A stretch of DNA of 64,000 nucleotides from Paracyclopina nana. Its lineage: Eukaryota; Arthropoda; Copepoda; Cyclopoida; Cyclopettidae. The stretch lies in assembly GCA_019096065.1 (NCBI GenBank), contig JAGUCH010000004.1, forward strand, positions 8,804,001 through 8,868,000. Reading direction: 5' to 3'. Positions 1 through 9,500 of this stretch are shown piece by piece; the stretch's first letter is position 1; each line of letters starts with the position of its first letter. The position numbers and the translations under genes are program-made. Under the pieces are notes generated by a model. It searched no databases. It was not told the DNA's origin and saw only the letters and a list, made by a program, of their open reading frames with translations.

Positions 1-390
1 ATCTGTTAAGATTTTTCCTCACTTAAGGGCGCTTAACTTCTAATATTTCAAAGAAGGAATACCTTGGCAAATCGCTTCATTTGAACATTTTTCTCTGAAC
101 CCAAAAGCAACACCATGCCCAATGCAATTGTCAAAGTTTTGCCAGGACTATAGATATGTTTCAGAGTAGTTTAACCAGGTGATGCTCCAATGCTGGATAA
201 TAAAATTGGATGAACAGCCTAGTTTTGCAGTAGTTATGACTTAACAGCAAAATACTGTCCAATCTAAGTCTCTGCTATCAATAGCATCTTTGGTATCTTC
301 CCCAATTTCACTCATGATGCATTATTAGCTATTCATCTTGAACTTACTTAAAATTCAAAGCAATCAAATAAAAAGGTAAAGACTGCTTTT
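1..390. other. AT-rich intergenic / 3' flank of mRpS23
   Basis: No supported coding region is seen. This is the 3' flank of the minus-strand mRpS23 gene, and the window edge cuts whatever lies further left. Confidence 0.5.
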
Positions 391-978
391 TTATTTTGGA
401 TTATCTGCTCTCTGGCTGCTTTCTAATAAATCTTTCATGGATGGCATGACAAATTGTGATGACTGGTTTGTCACTTCACCTCCAAAAGAGTCTCTGATAG
501 GCTGTGATTCCGGCTGGCCTTTGAGCACAATGCCATCACTCTCCAGAGCATCCACAGTGGCGACAAAGAGATCGTCATCACTATACTTGCCCTCAGCACG
601 TAATTTGTTGTATTTTTCGAGGAAAATCTGGCTCAGCGTCTTCCTTGGTGAGGCCTGATCGTCCATCAAGTTGAACACTTCAGAGCTCGCCACGTTGGGC
701 GAAAAAGTCTCATTTTTTGGCATGAATGCTTTGTAATATTGAGCTCGCACAAAGTCCTCCTTGTACAAGATTTTGGGTGGAGCAGGCTCATTTTTGAGGT
801 TTGATCCGGCTCCAAAAGCAATCAAGTGTCTGTCCACTCTCGGCTCGTATTTGGGCGGAAAGGCCTCGTAAATGTCATACCAAAGTGGTTTGTTTTCTTC
901 TTTCAGCGCCTTTTGCAAAATCAGCCCGCGAACTCGCGAGTAAATCGTGCCGACTTTATGCGTTCTCGACTGTGCCAT
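391..978 (-). CDS. mRpS23: mitochondrial small ribosomal subunit protein mS23
   Basis: A single-exon gene of 195 aa. I start it at MAQSRTHKVGTIYSR rather than at the upstream in-frame Met, because the animal mS23 family begins MAxSRxxxVGxIxSR. The next segments also fit the family: KPLWYDIYEAFPP, then a KEDFVRAQYYK block matching the conserved HEDxIRAKFY segment, then a C-terminal FLEKYNKL region. mS23 is a structural protein of the mitochondrial small ribosomal subunit. No domain break is visible and the length fits animal mS23 proteins. The motif CCGTCAAA lies directly before the start codon on the coding strand and recurs near other gene starts in the window. The gene runs divergently from the phosphatase gene to its right. 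Confidence 0.88.
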   Translation of the reverse strand: MAQSRTHKVGTIYSRVRGLILQKALKEENKPLWYDIYEAFPPKYEPRVDRHLIAFGAGSNLKNEPAPPKILYKEDFVRAQYYKAFMPKNETFSPNVASSEVFNLMDDQASPRKTLSQIFLEKYNKLRAEGKYSDDDLFVATVDALESDGIVLKGQPESQPIRDSFGGEVTNQSSQFVMPSMKDLLESSQRADNPK

Positions 979-1556
979 TTTGACGGAAAAATCTGTCTTG
1001 TTTATTTTATTATTTACAACCAGCAAAACGCTAAAGTAAAATCTAACACCCATGAAACTATTTGGACAAAAATCGGCCTTGATGAATTTTTTTGTCTTAC
1101 CCTTTTCATCAATATAATAATATTTTTTTAACACATAATCGCAGTTTTATGGTTCAGGGACATAAATAAAATAATGGTACCTACACTCTACCTGTCGAAA
1201 CAAAGTTCTGCAATTATTTTAGCCAGAATATCTGATATCTCATCAGACCTTACACTTGATGCCTTTTCTCATTCAAAAAGATGCTTTGATAATGAATTCG
1301 TTGAGAGGCATTCTTAAAAAGGGGCGCTCATGTCCGTGAAGGCAAAGTAATATATCGAATGAAGCAAGATAATCGAGTCTTCAGAGCTTCAAGTTCAAGG
1401 CAAGATCTGAGCTAGGCCTTGGTCTGTTTTTTTTGGTACTGTCATGCCTCGTTCAAGCCTATACACTTGCCTGTTGGCTGTGCATTCTAAAGAGAGGGCT
1501 TTTTTTGCCCTTTTATGGCTTGTTTCGAGACTGTTCTCACATCAGTTCTCTCAAGC
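979..1556. other. divergent promoter region with a dispersed repeat copy
   Basis: This spacer lies between the 5' ends of mRpS23 (minus) and the phosphatase gene (plus). Positions about 1028-1215 resemble the sequence at 18850-19050 in front of nischarin, sharing agtaaaat, aaaatcggcctt, a gg(g)acataa-taaaat segment and acctgtc(a/g)aaacaaagtt in the same order. No other feature is seen. Confidence 0.5.
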
Positions 1557-2497
1557 ATGGTGTACTACAATGGTGACCCTCGGCAAATGCTGGAATTCAA
1601 CTTTGATGAGTGTTGTTGTGTAAGTTGTTATTAACCAGTACTTTATATGCATACATATGGCTCGATATGTTTCATTTTAGTAGTGCCATTTTTGAAAAGC
1701 CCAAAATAATCTAGAATCTCTGGGCATGAATGATTCAAATTTCAAGGATATTAATGATGTGCTTGTCTAGGATGTGACTCACGTGATCTTTGATGTGGAT
1801 GGTCTCATCCTGGATACAGGTCGCATATTCAGCAATGCTACTCGTGAGATCTTGTCACAGCATGGAAAGTCCCTTGACTGGGAGCAGAGGGTCGAGCTGA
1901 TGGGAAAGAGACGAGTGGATATGATTGAGGACATGATCGAGCTGCTTGATCTGCCCATGACCACTGAGGAGCTGAATGAGGAATATTCGAACCTGGTTGA
2001 GCCCATGTACGGCAAATGCAAAATGCACGAGGGAGCTGCCAGGCTAATCAAGCATTTACATGCCAACAAAATCCCCATTGCAGTGGCAACAAGTTCAAGC
2101 ACTCCCACTTTGGCAGAGAAGACCAAAAACCACAGGTCCTGTTTTTCCTACATATTTTGGTCCACCATGAAGTGACACTTTTTGTTGCAGGGAGGTGTTT
2201 GATTTATTTTGCCATGTGGTCACTGGATCCCATCCTGACCTGAAGGCTGGCAAGCCCAGCCCAGATATTTTCCTTCTTTGTGCCAAGACTTTCGATCCTC
2301 CAGCAGATCCGTCCAAGTGCTTGGTGATCGAGGATGCTCCCAACGGAGTCCAAGCCGCTCATGAAGCTGGCATGCAATCAGTGATGATTCCCCATAAGAA
2401 CTTGGCGCCTCAATATACCAAGTTGGCTACCCAGGTGCTGCACTCCTTGATTGACTTCAGGCCAGCTGATTTTGGTCTGCCACCATTCAAGCCTTAG
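1557..2497 (+). CDS. PUDP: HAD-family pseudouridine-5'-phosphatase-like protein
   Basis: Exons 1557-1619, 1771-2135 and 2191-2497 give 244 aa; all junctions are GT..AG and in frame. The HAD signature is complete. Motif I is FDVDGLILDT (nucleophile and acid/base Asp), motif II is the TSSS segment, motif III is the Lys in KAGKPSPD, and motif IV is EDAPNG. The alpha-helical cap lies between motifs I and II. The closest family by eye is HDHD1/PUDP and insect GS1-like proteins, which dephosphorylate pseudouridine 5'-phosphate in the cytosol. Substrate specificity is inferred from family. The gene starts at MVYYNGDP, the first ATG of the open exon upstream of a GTAAGT donor. The BEL/Pao element begins 193 bp beyond its stop codon. 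Confidence 0.85.
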
Positions 2498-2689
2498 AGA
2501 TTACTCCCACTATTCAATGTGTAATGTTGGCATTTTGACTGTCATCTTGGCTGGTCAGTAACGCTGTTTTGCCATAGTCCAGATGAACCATAATTAGCTC
2601 ATATCTATACAAAAAGTGATGCGAAAAAGTTTCCTATGCAATTACTATTGAGAAACTGCCATGTATTTTAGGTCTTTCATCATGTCAGT

Positions 2690-3026
2690 TGTTCAAGCAA
2701 GAGGTACTTGTCCTTGAAATGATCAATAAAAGAAGTATCAATAAAGATCTACTTGCCAAATGTCAACTGTCAAAGTCAATTGCTATAGAATAGCGCGGTA
2801 AAATCGGTAGTAGCGTCACAATCGGTAAAAGCTTGAGCCTTAGCAGGCTAGACTTGATGAACCAAAGGCCAAGATGAAGGCCCCCCTCGTTGGGGAGCAA
2901 TGGCGGCCTTCAAGGACGAAAAGAATAGATCTATCTCGTTCAAAGGTAAAACAGCAAGTAATATATTCTCGGCAAAAAGGACGCTAGCTCAGTCAGCTAG
3001 CGCCCGCGCAACAGCGCTACCAGACA
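2690..3026 (-). repeat. 3' LTR of the BEL/Pao element
   Basis: 337-bp long terminal repeat identical by eye to 14274-14610. In plus orientation it begins tgttcaagcaagagg and ends gctaccagaca. It contains two AATAAA hexamers on the plus strand (2725-2730 and 2740-2745). A near-palindrome around 2985-3003 has inverted gctagc arms. Confidence 0.97.
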
Positions 3027-3037
3027 AACCCCCCTCC
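3027..3037 (-). other. polypurine tract
   Basis: On the minus strand a run of purines, GGAGGGGGGTT, directly abuts the 3' LTR. This is where plus-strand DNA synthesis would be primed in an LTR element. Confidence 0.8.
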
Positions 3038-3160
3038 GGCCTTTATTGAGCAAAGGCCGTCAGGTTCGATAACAATATAAGTTAGATACGTGCATTCTTC
3101 GATAGGATTGAACAGATTCGTGGCAGTCTTCTTTTTGGCAAGGGCCAAAGGCTAGCGCCT

Positions 3161-5326
3161 TTAGCGAGGCTGTTTTCCAGGCCTCAACACATTGAGCCTA
3201 GTCTTGGCCTCGACGAGGCCGCCCTCGTGGCCCACGGTGACTGCAGTGGCGTAGTTGCCTTGCTCGAGGGCTCTCCAGGAGAAAGCAAGGTTATGAACCA
3301 ACCCAATCGTGTGGCAGTTGAAGACCGCGCACGCTGCAAAGTCGTTCATGAGGACCATGAACGGCACTCTTTGGTGGTGCCACGCCTCATGGCCCAAGGC
3401 GCCGCAAGTTTTGCACCTGTGCTTCATCATTGGGCACACTTTCAGCACGTGGTCCTTTGACTTGCACCGAGGATAGACGCACCGCACCTTGATCTTCTTG
3501 CAGCTCGGCTCCTTAAATTTTGGCGGTGATCGCCCCTCGGCCTCAGCCGCGGCCGTAGCCAGCACTCCATACTGCGCCCGGTGTGCATTGCTGCCGCATC
3601 TTGAACATCGGTGGGGCGTCTCAAAACTTGCGTCAAAGAGCTCGACCAGAAGTTCGTGGAGCGTGACGTCATATAGCTCTTTCCCAGAGGCCAGCGTGCG
3701 CAAATCAGCCCGCAACTCGGGCGACAGCGCGAAGGGGTCGACGGCCAAGGCAAGGCCGGACTTGAGCGACTGGTAGATGGTGGAGGGCCGGTTGATGGTG
3801 GAGGCGAACTCGCTCTGGCAAAGATACGCCGGACCAGGCGTGACAGCCTCATCCTCGAGCCACTCCCGCGTGCCTAGCGGCCGATAGACCATCGGGTCTT
3901 TCGAGGTCGAGTTGGCGAAGCGTTGCTTGTTCTTGACGACATCCAGAAGATACAAAATGTACCTGTTAGCATCAGCGTTGTCATCCATGCCCAACCTCCG
4001 CATCATCTTCGTTGCCATGCGCGTGACCAAAATGGCTGGCAGCACAGCGTGATACCAGGCATACAACATCAACCCGGCATGCCATTGCTGCCACGGCCTC
4101 GAGAAATCGGCCTTTGCCGCCCGCAGCTGCACTCGCCCAGCCTCGACGTCCACCTCGCGTGGGACCTCTTCATTTGGGTGCGTCCTCTTCCAGCGGTCAT
4201 CGTGAATCATGGCAAAGGTTGTTGGCAAGACCAGCCTTTGTGCTACATAGCTGGCTCCAGTCTTCATGGCATTGTAATGCACATCTGGTTGAGGGTAAGC
4301 CAAGGCTGCCAAATTCATGGCGTCGCACACTGGAAAACAGGGGACGTTCATCGAAGTCAGCTTGCGCTGGTCTTCGCTGATGCCAAACTGAACCTTCCGG
4401 ATTAGAGGCTCGTTGAGGTTCCTCTTGATCGGCTCCGGGATCTCCACTCCTCGCACGTTGTCCGTCGCATGACGGGCATTTACCATGCCGCCGTAGTTGA
4501 CCCTGACGAGAACAGCGACTCCATTTGGTGCTGCGGCGAGGAAGGCCGTGAAGGCTTCAGGGGGCGGCCGTGATTGCCCAAAATCCTGGCGCTCGTAAGC
4601 ATCAGCTGTCCATCCTTCAGTGGCTATTATCATCCACTGGTGGAAGACAATGGAGGAGAAAAACTCGTTCTTCTTGAGGCAGTCCTCCACGTCGGCCCGC
4701 TGGCTGGCATCGTCAAATGTAATGACGTTGCGACGGCCGTAACTCAATCGGAGATCGAATGGTCCCTGGGCGCCTAGCGCGTCCACTTCCGCGAGTTTTA
4801 GCGGATACCAGGCCTGGCAAGCCCCGTCATCGATCCCGTGATACAAAGTATCTTTTTCTTCTTTGGCAGGGGGAAGTTTGGTGTCGCACCAATCCTCTGG
4901 GCAGGTTCCCTCGGGCTTAGCGCCCGCCAGACGTGCGCGGGCTATGGCGCAAGGGGGCACCAGTTCCGTGGAGGCCATCGGGATCGCAGGAGGGGCCAGC
5001 ATGGTCTCCGCCGCCCCGCCCACTGGGCTTAGCGCGCACAACAATCCAGCGGCCGAGTAGTCACTCAACCTCGCAGCTTCCGACGCGTAAGAAGAAAAGT
5101 CGTCAAACTCACGCAACCATCCAAGCGATCGGCCTTGATCTCTCATTGGAAAGGCCTGGAGCAGGGAGCGTATCGCTGCTTCGTCAGGCCCGGCCTCCGG
5201 GTCCACTGGCAGGCCCGTTCGGGCCTCTTGCCGTATTCCGGCCAGCAGTCGGAAGATGCGCGAGCACTTCAAAAATCCGTCCATGGCCTCAGCTTTGGCC
5301 TCTTCGTTCAGCACTGGCGAAGGCAC
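3161..5326 (-). CDS. retroelement accessory ORF, C-terminal zinc-knuckle part
   Basis: A 721-aa open frame lies downstream of pol in the sense orientation of the element. The frame stays open upstream to about 5416, so the first Met need not be the real start. I do not recognise most of it. Near the C terminus three Cys/His clusters occur: an RCSRCGSNAH segment, then C-X4-C-X4-H-X4-C (CVYPRCKSKDHVLKVC), then C-X2-C-X4-H-X4-H (CKTCGALGHEAWHH). These look like nucleic-acid-binding zinc knuckles. There is no signal peptide or clear membrane segment, so it is not a typical env. It overlaps 5308-6345 in another frame and may be the continuation of that protein across a -1 frame change. GC content is clearly higher than in gag-pol. 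The function is unknown; a second Gag-like nucleic-acid-binding protein is my inference. Confidence 0.65.
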   Translation of the reverse strand: MPSPVLNEEAKAEAMDGFLKCSRIFRLLAGIRQEARTGLPVDPEAGPDEAAIRSLLQAFPMRDQGRSLGWLREFDDFSSYASEAARLSDYSAAGLLCALSPVGGAAETMLAPPAIPMASTELVPPCAIARARLAGAKPEGTCPEDWCDTKLPPAKEEKDTLYHGIDDGACQAWYPLKLAEVDALGAQGPFDLRLSYGRRNVITFDDASQRADVEDCLKKNEFFSSIVFHQWMIIATEGWTADAYERQDFGQSRPPPEAFTAFLAAAPNGVAVLVRVNYGGMVNARHATDNVRGVEIPEPIKRNLNEPLIRKVQFGISEDQRKLTSMNVPCFPVCDAMNLAALAYPQPDVHYNAMKTGASYVAQRLVLPTTFAMIHDDRWKRTHPNEEVPREVDVEAGRVQLRAAKADFSRPWQQWHAGLMLYAWYHAVLPAILVTRMATKMMRRLGMDDNADANRYILYLLDVVKNKQRFANSTSKDPMVYRPLGTREWLEDEAVTPGPAYLCQSEFASTINRPSTIYQSLKSGLALAVDPFALSPELRADLRTLASGKELYDVTLHELLVELFDASFETPHRCSRCGSNAHRAQYGVLATAAAEAEGRSPPKFKEPSCKKIKVRCVYPRCKSKDHVLKVCPMMKHRCKTCGALGHEAWHHQRVPFMVLMNDFAACAVFNCHTIGLVHNLAFSWRALEQGNYATAVTVGHEGGLVEAKTRLNVLRPGKQPR
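3460..3640 (-). other. zinc-knuckle-encoding segment of the accessory ORF
   Basis: This stretch, and the 110 bp before it on the plus strand (from about 3350), codes for the three Cys/His clusters described for the accessory ORF. The spacing C-X4-C-X4-H-X4-C is longer by two residues than the classical retroviral CCHC knuckle found in this element's own Gag. Confidence 0.5.
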
Positions 5327-6345
5327 AACTTTCTCCGGATTGGCCGTCTCCTCGCAGTTGTGCTTGTGGAACAGCAGCGGGTGATGGCCAACATGACGGC
5401 CTTGGGATCCATGCCGTCAGAAAGGGCTGAAAAGCGCTGCGCGTCCTTGAACGGGGCATTGACTCGCCCCACAAGGCGAGCAGAGTGGCGGCGGTCATCA
5501 TCGGGGAGGAGCGCCCCATAATCGGCCTTGAAGCTCATAATCGCAATTCGGCCCGACGCGTAGTACAGCAACCTCCGGTCCGTGCTGAACTCTAGCATCT
5601 CGTCTAGGTAGTAGGCGACCTCGAAGCCCCAATCTCGAGCAAAACTCGCGGCGCGATCGTCCAGATCTTCCACGCGGGTGTTGGAGTGGAAATCTTTTTC
5701 CGTGGCCAAGATTTCCGGCACGCTGCTGCCCGGGGCGAAATACGCCCAGTTGTGAGGCTGCCCCCCAAGCTGCTGGCGAAGAACTTCGTCGGCTCGTCGG
5801 ATCGGGTTTGGTCGCCGGGGGTCAAACTCTTCATCGAGTGGAAACTCGGGCACCGGCGGCACCGGTCGATCAGCCAAGGCCTGGACTTCCCAGTCGCGAA
5901 CAGGTTGAGGTGGTTGGCCGGTGACATTTGCCAATCTTCGTTTGCTCCTCTCCAGGCGGTGACTAGCTCTGTAGCGATCGCCGCTTCCAGTATCGGCCAC
6001 GTCCTCTAGGAATAGTACTCGTCGGGGCGAGTGGCGGCCTCTCGAGGATTCCCTGGGTCTGGCGGAGCCATCGCGGCCTTCGCCCGACCTCCTTCGGCTT
6101 GGGGACCTAGAACGTGTACGTGAGCGTCGCCTGGACCTTTTTGCCTCGCGGCGGGTAGCGTTGGCCTCGCGGCCGTTATTTTCGTACCTTCCTTCGGGCC
6201 TCGGGCGTTCCGTAGCGGAAGCTGGCGTCGGATTCGGAGTAGCCTCCGTCCTCGCATCATCCAGGATGGCGTCGTCACGTTGATCATCAATTAGCAGGGC
6301 GTCGTCGTCTTCACTGCGCCCTGGCGCGTTTTGTTTCGCGTCCAT
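5308..6345 (-). CDS. retroelement accessory ORF, N-terminal Arg/Ser-rich part
   Basis: A 345-aa frame, taking the first Met after the gag-pol stop (MDAKQNAPGRSEDDD). The frame is open further upstream only inside pol, where it is a shadow. It begins acidic and is followed by an arginine/serine-dipeptide-rich tract (about residues 75-125, including SRRRSRTRSRSPSRRR). After that comes a globular-looking region with no family I recognise. It ends by stop at 5308, overlapping the 721-aa frame. The window open in both frames is about 109 nt, so a single-base indel or programmed -1 shift could join them. No canonical slippery heptamer is obvious in that window. RS-rich tracts occur in RNA-binding and splicing proteins, but the role here is unknown. 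Confidence 0.6.
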   Translation of the reverse strand: MDAKQNAPGRSEDDDALLIDDQRDDAILDDARTEATPNPTPASATERPRPEGRYENNGREANATRREAKRSRRRSRTRSRSPSRRRSGEGRDGSARPRESSRGRHSPRRVLFLEDVADTGSGDRYRASHRLERSKRRLANVTGQPPQPVRDWEVQALADRPVPPVPEFPLDEEFDPRRPNPIRRADEVLRQQLGGQPHNWAYFAPGSSVPEILATEKDFHSNTRVEDLDDRAASFARDWGFEVAYYLDEMLEFSTDRRLLYYASGRIAIMSFKADYGALLPDDDRRHSARLVGRVNAPFKDAQRFSALSDGMDPKAVMLAITRCCSTSTTARRRPIRRKLCLRQC

Positions 6346-6512
6346 TTTTTCCGTCGCTTCCAAGATGGATGACGAAGCAGAAATTTGTGGAGTGAAAATT
6401 GCTGAGTCGGTCGGCGTTAGTTTTTTAGTCGGGTAAGTTTCGTTGTTATTTGTGTAGCTTCTCTTTTGGGTTAAGAAGCCCCCCTCGTTGGCGAACAATT
6501 TCGCGCTGAGTC

Positions 6513-9500
6513 TCAATTTTGGGCGCGAGTTTTCGAATAGGCTCGGGTGATTGGGCGCGTGCTCGCTGACGCTAGCGCGCCATCGGGCTTGTTTGCCTCC
6601 GCGCAATTTTCCGATTGGCTTTTCGCGGCGCGGCGTCCCGACAACAGTTTCGGAGCGGGCCGTACGCTGTCCTTTTCCCGTACTTGCACCTCGCTGTGCG
6701 TAACTGTCACTTTTTTCCTTGCCTTTTCTCGCGCCGCTATTTTTTCCCTCAAAACTCGATGCTCCTCTACCAGAAAGGGGAGCTCGTCCATCGGCCTGCT
6801 TACGGGATTTTCCTCTGGATTTTCTTCTACCTCGTTTACAGGGATCAATGACGTGATGGGTCGGGTCAATGTGTGCTTTTTGATCTTTTGAGGGGCAAAC
6901 TGAATTTGTACCTTTCGGCAAACCCCGTCGATTCGACTGGGGAGCAATTTTACAATTTTCCCATAATGCCATGCAGCTCTTTTTGAATTGGGCATAGTTA
7001 CTAACACTAATTGTCCCACCTGCACTGATTTGGCGAATTCTCTCCACTTGGGAAGACGATGGACTTGAACAAGCCACCTTTTCACCCATTCTTCCCAAAG
7101 AGTCTGCTGAAACCGCTGAATTTCTGCGTACCTGTGCGTCAATGTCGGTATGTCGGCTTTGGCCACAGCTGGCAGGATTTCTCCAGGTGGCCCTTTCGAT
7201 AAAAAATGTTGCGGCGTGATGACCTCGTCTTCTATCACTCCTAGCGGACGTGAATTTACAATGCTTTCGGCTTCTACCACTAGCGTGTTAAAGTCATCAT
7301 TTTGAAAGCTTCTTTTTCTGTAGGTTTTGAACAGCGCCCTTTTCCACATCTTAATCCCTGCTTCGGCGAGCCCATTGAAGTGTGGCCCATAGGGGGGCGA
7401 AAACGTCCATGTCTTCACTCCCCCCTCGTTGGCCCACTTGCGTAGGGTCAACCAGTCCACATTGTCGAGGTTGTCCAGAACATGTTGGTGACGATCGTCT
7501 GCCCATAATTTTTTGAGAGCTTTCTTTAGCCCAGCTTGATTGTCAGATCGGATGGTTTCTGGGGTGCCTCTTCTATAGCAGAATCGTCTGAGGCCGTTCG
7601 TAATGGATGTAGCATCCAAAGCTTCCACCACCTCTGCATGTATCGCTTTGGTGTGTCTGCAGATCACTATCATGACAAACTTTTCTACAGTGCTGCGACC
7701 TCTTATGACGTCAAATGGGCCTGCAAAATCTAGACTAACATGCCTAAAGGGAAGCAAGTCAGTGTAAGGCACTGAATCTCTTGGAAGTGGAGCCATTTGA
7801 GGGGTTAATGGGACATTTTTTAATTTTTGACATTCCACGCAGTTTTTGATCACCTGATTTCCCACCTGGTCGGCATTTAACACCCAATATGTTGCTTTTA
7901 ACCTTAGCAGGAGGCTTCTTTTGGAGGAGTGATGCGAAGTGGAGTTGTGGATTTGGTTCGCAACAGCCGTAGCCAGCTGGCCTTTTGGAATTACAAGCCT
8001 TTGTGTTGTCAGCCAGGGTAGGTGAACTTCTGACAGCCGCCCAAGGGTACGAAGTTCATATTGATCACCTACAACGAGCCTGAGACCACTTAGCAGTGAT
8101 TTCTTTGGAAAAGCGCCTGTTTTTCGGAGGTGATTTAATTCGTCATAGAAAGCCGCTATTTGCTCGTTGCGAACAATGATAATTTCTGCTTGTTGCCGAT
8201 GTAATTGCGAATAAAGAGTTGCGGAGCAGTCTGTCATAGCTGACTCAATTTGCTGTGCGGTTAACACGGTTTTGTCGATAGGGAGTTTTGTGAGTTTTCG
8301 TAATCGCGCACGTACCAACAACTTTGTGAGGTAAAGTCTAACCCAGCTCAGCACGTTGATGGCCTTTTTTAAAGATGAATAGCGCTCGTAAAAGAAAACC
8401 TTGTCTTTATTTTTAAAAACTTCCCATTGTTCGATGCATGGTGCTAGCGCCTCCATGAGGGGTGAATTTTGGGAGTCCTCAGCTGTAGCCAGCGAGGCCA
8501 ATAAGACCGACTTAGCTTTTTCGCACGTGACCTCAGGGAGTGAATCTTCATCCTTTACAGGAGGAAGCCATTTTGGAAAGAGTTCCTTCGGGCCGGCTGC
8601 CCAGTGAGGCCCCTTTAGCCACAATTCATTCTGGAGCAGTTCCTCAGGCGTCTGGAGCCTCGTGGGCAAATCGGCAGGATTCTCTTTGCCTGGCACGTGC
8701 GCCCATGTGAGGTCCTTGGATCGCCGATGAATTTCGCTGACTCGATTCCCCACGAAGACCTTCCACGTCCTTCCTGGCTTCATGATCCATGCTAGAACAC
8801 ACTGAGAGTCAGTAAAGAAATATATGTGTTGAAAAACCTTCGAGGCCACGAGTATTTTGTCTTTCAATCGCACTGAGTTGGTGGCACCGAGTAACTCCAA
8901 ATCTGGAATGCTTCGCCGCTCATTCAAGGGTGCTAGCTGCCGTTTGCAGGCTAACAAGTGCACTTCCACGTGCACCTCAGAGTATTGAACGCGTACATAG
9001 GCGGCGACAGCATATGCCAATTCGCTGGCGTCTGAGAAAATCAACAGGTCCATGGCTTCCACTTGTGCCCTGCGAATAGCTCGCGGAAATGTAAAGTTGG
9101 TGATGAGCTTCATTGAGTGCACTGCTTCTCTCCATTTCTGCAAAACTCGTTGCAAATCTGGATCGATGATTTCGTCCAAGTTGGTGTCCCAGCCTAGATC
9201 ATAGACCGTGCGCAACGCCTGCACTTGTTGTTGCACAACTTTCAATATCAAAGTGATTGGCTCCAATAGTCCTAGCGGATCATAAATTTTGGCTTGAGCT
9301 CCCGCCAGCTTGCGCATCGTGGTGGGGCTTTCCAAGTAAGGTGTAAAGTCTGGAGGGAGAAATGTTAGCACATCTCGCGACATATCGATACACATGCCCA
9401 AAGCTTTTATTTTTTGATCACATTCGTCGGCCAGGATGTGGACTTGACTTACATGCTCGACGTCCAAACCTTCCAAAACCTCTGGATGACTCGATTGCCA

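Noticed and set aside
3161-6345. Accessory ORF as an envelope gene
   Set aside because: No signal peptide, membrane span or fusion-peptide-like segment was seen, and Cys/His knuckles argue for nucleic-acid binding.
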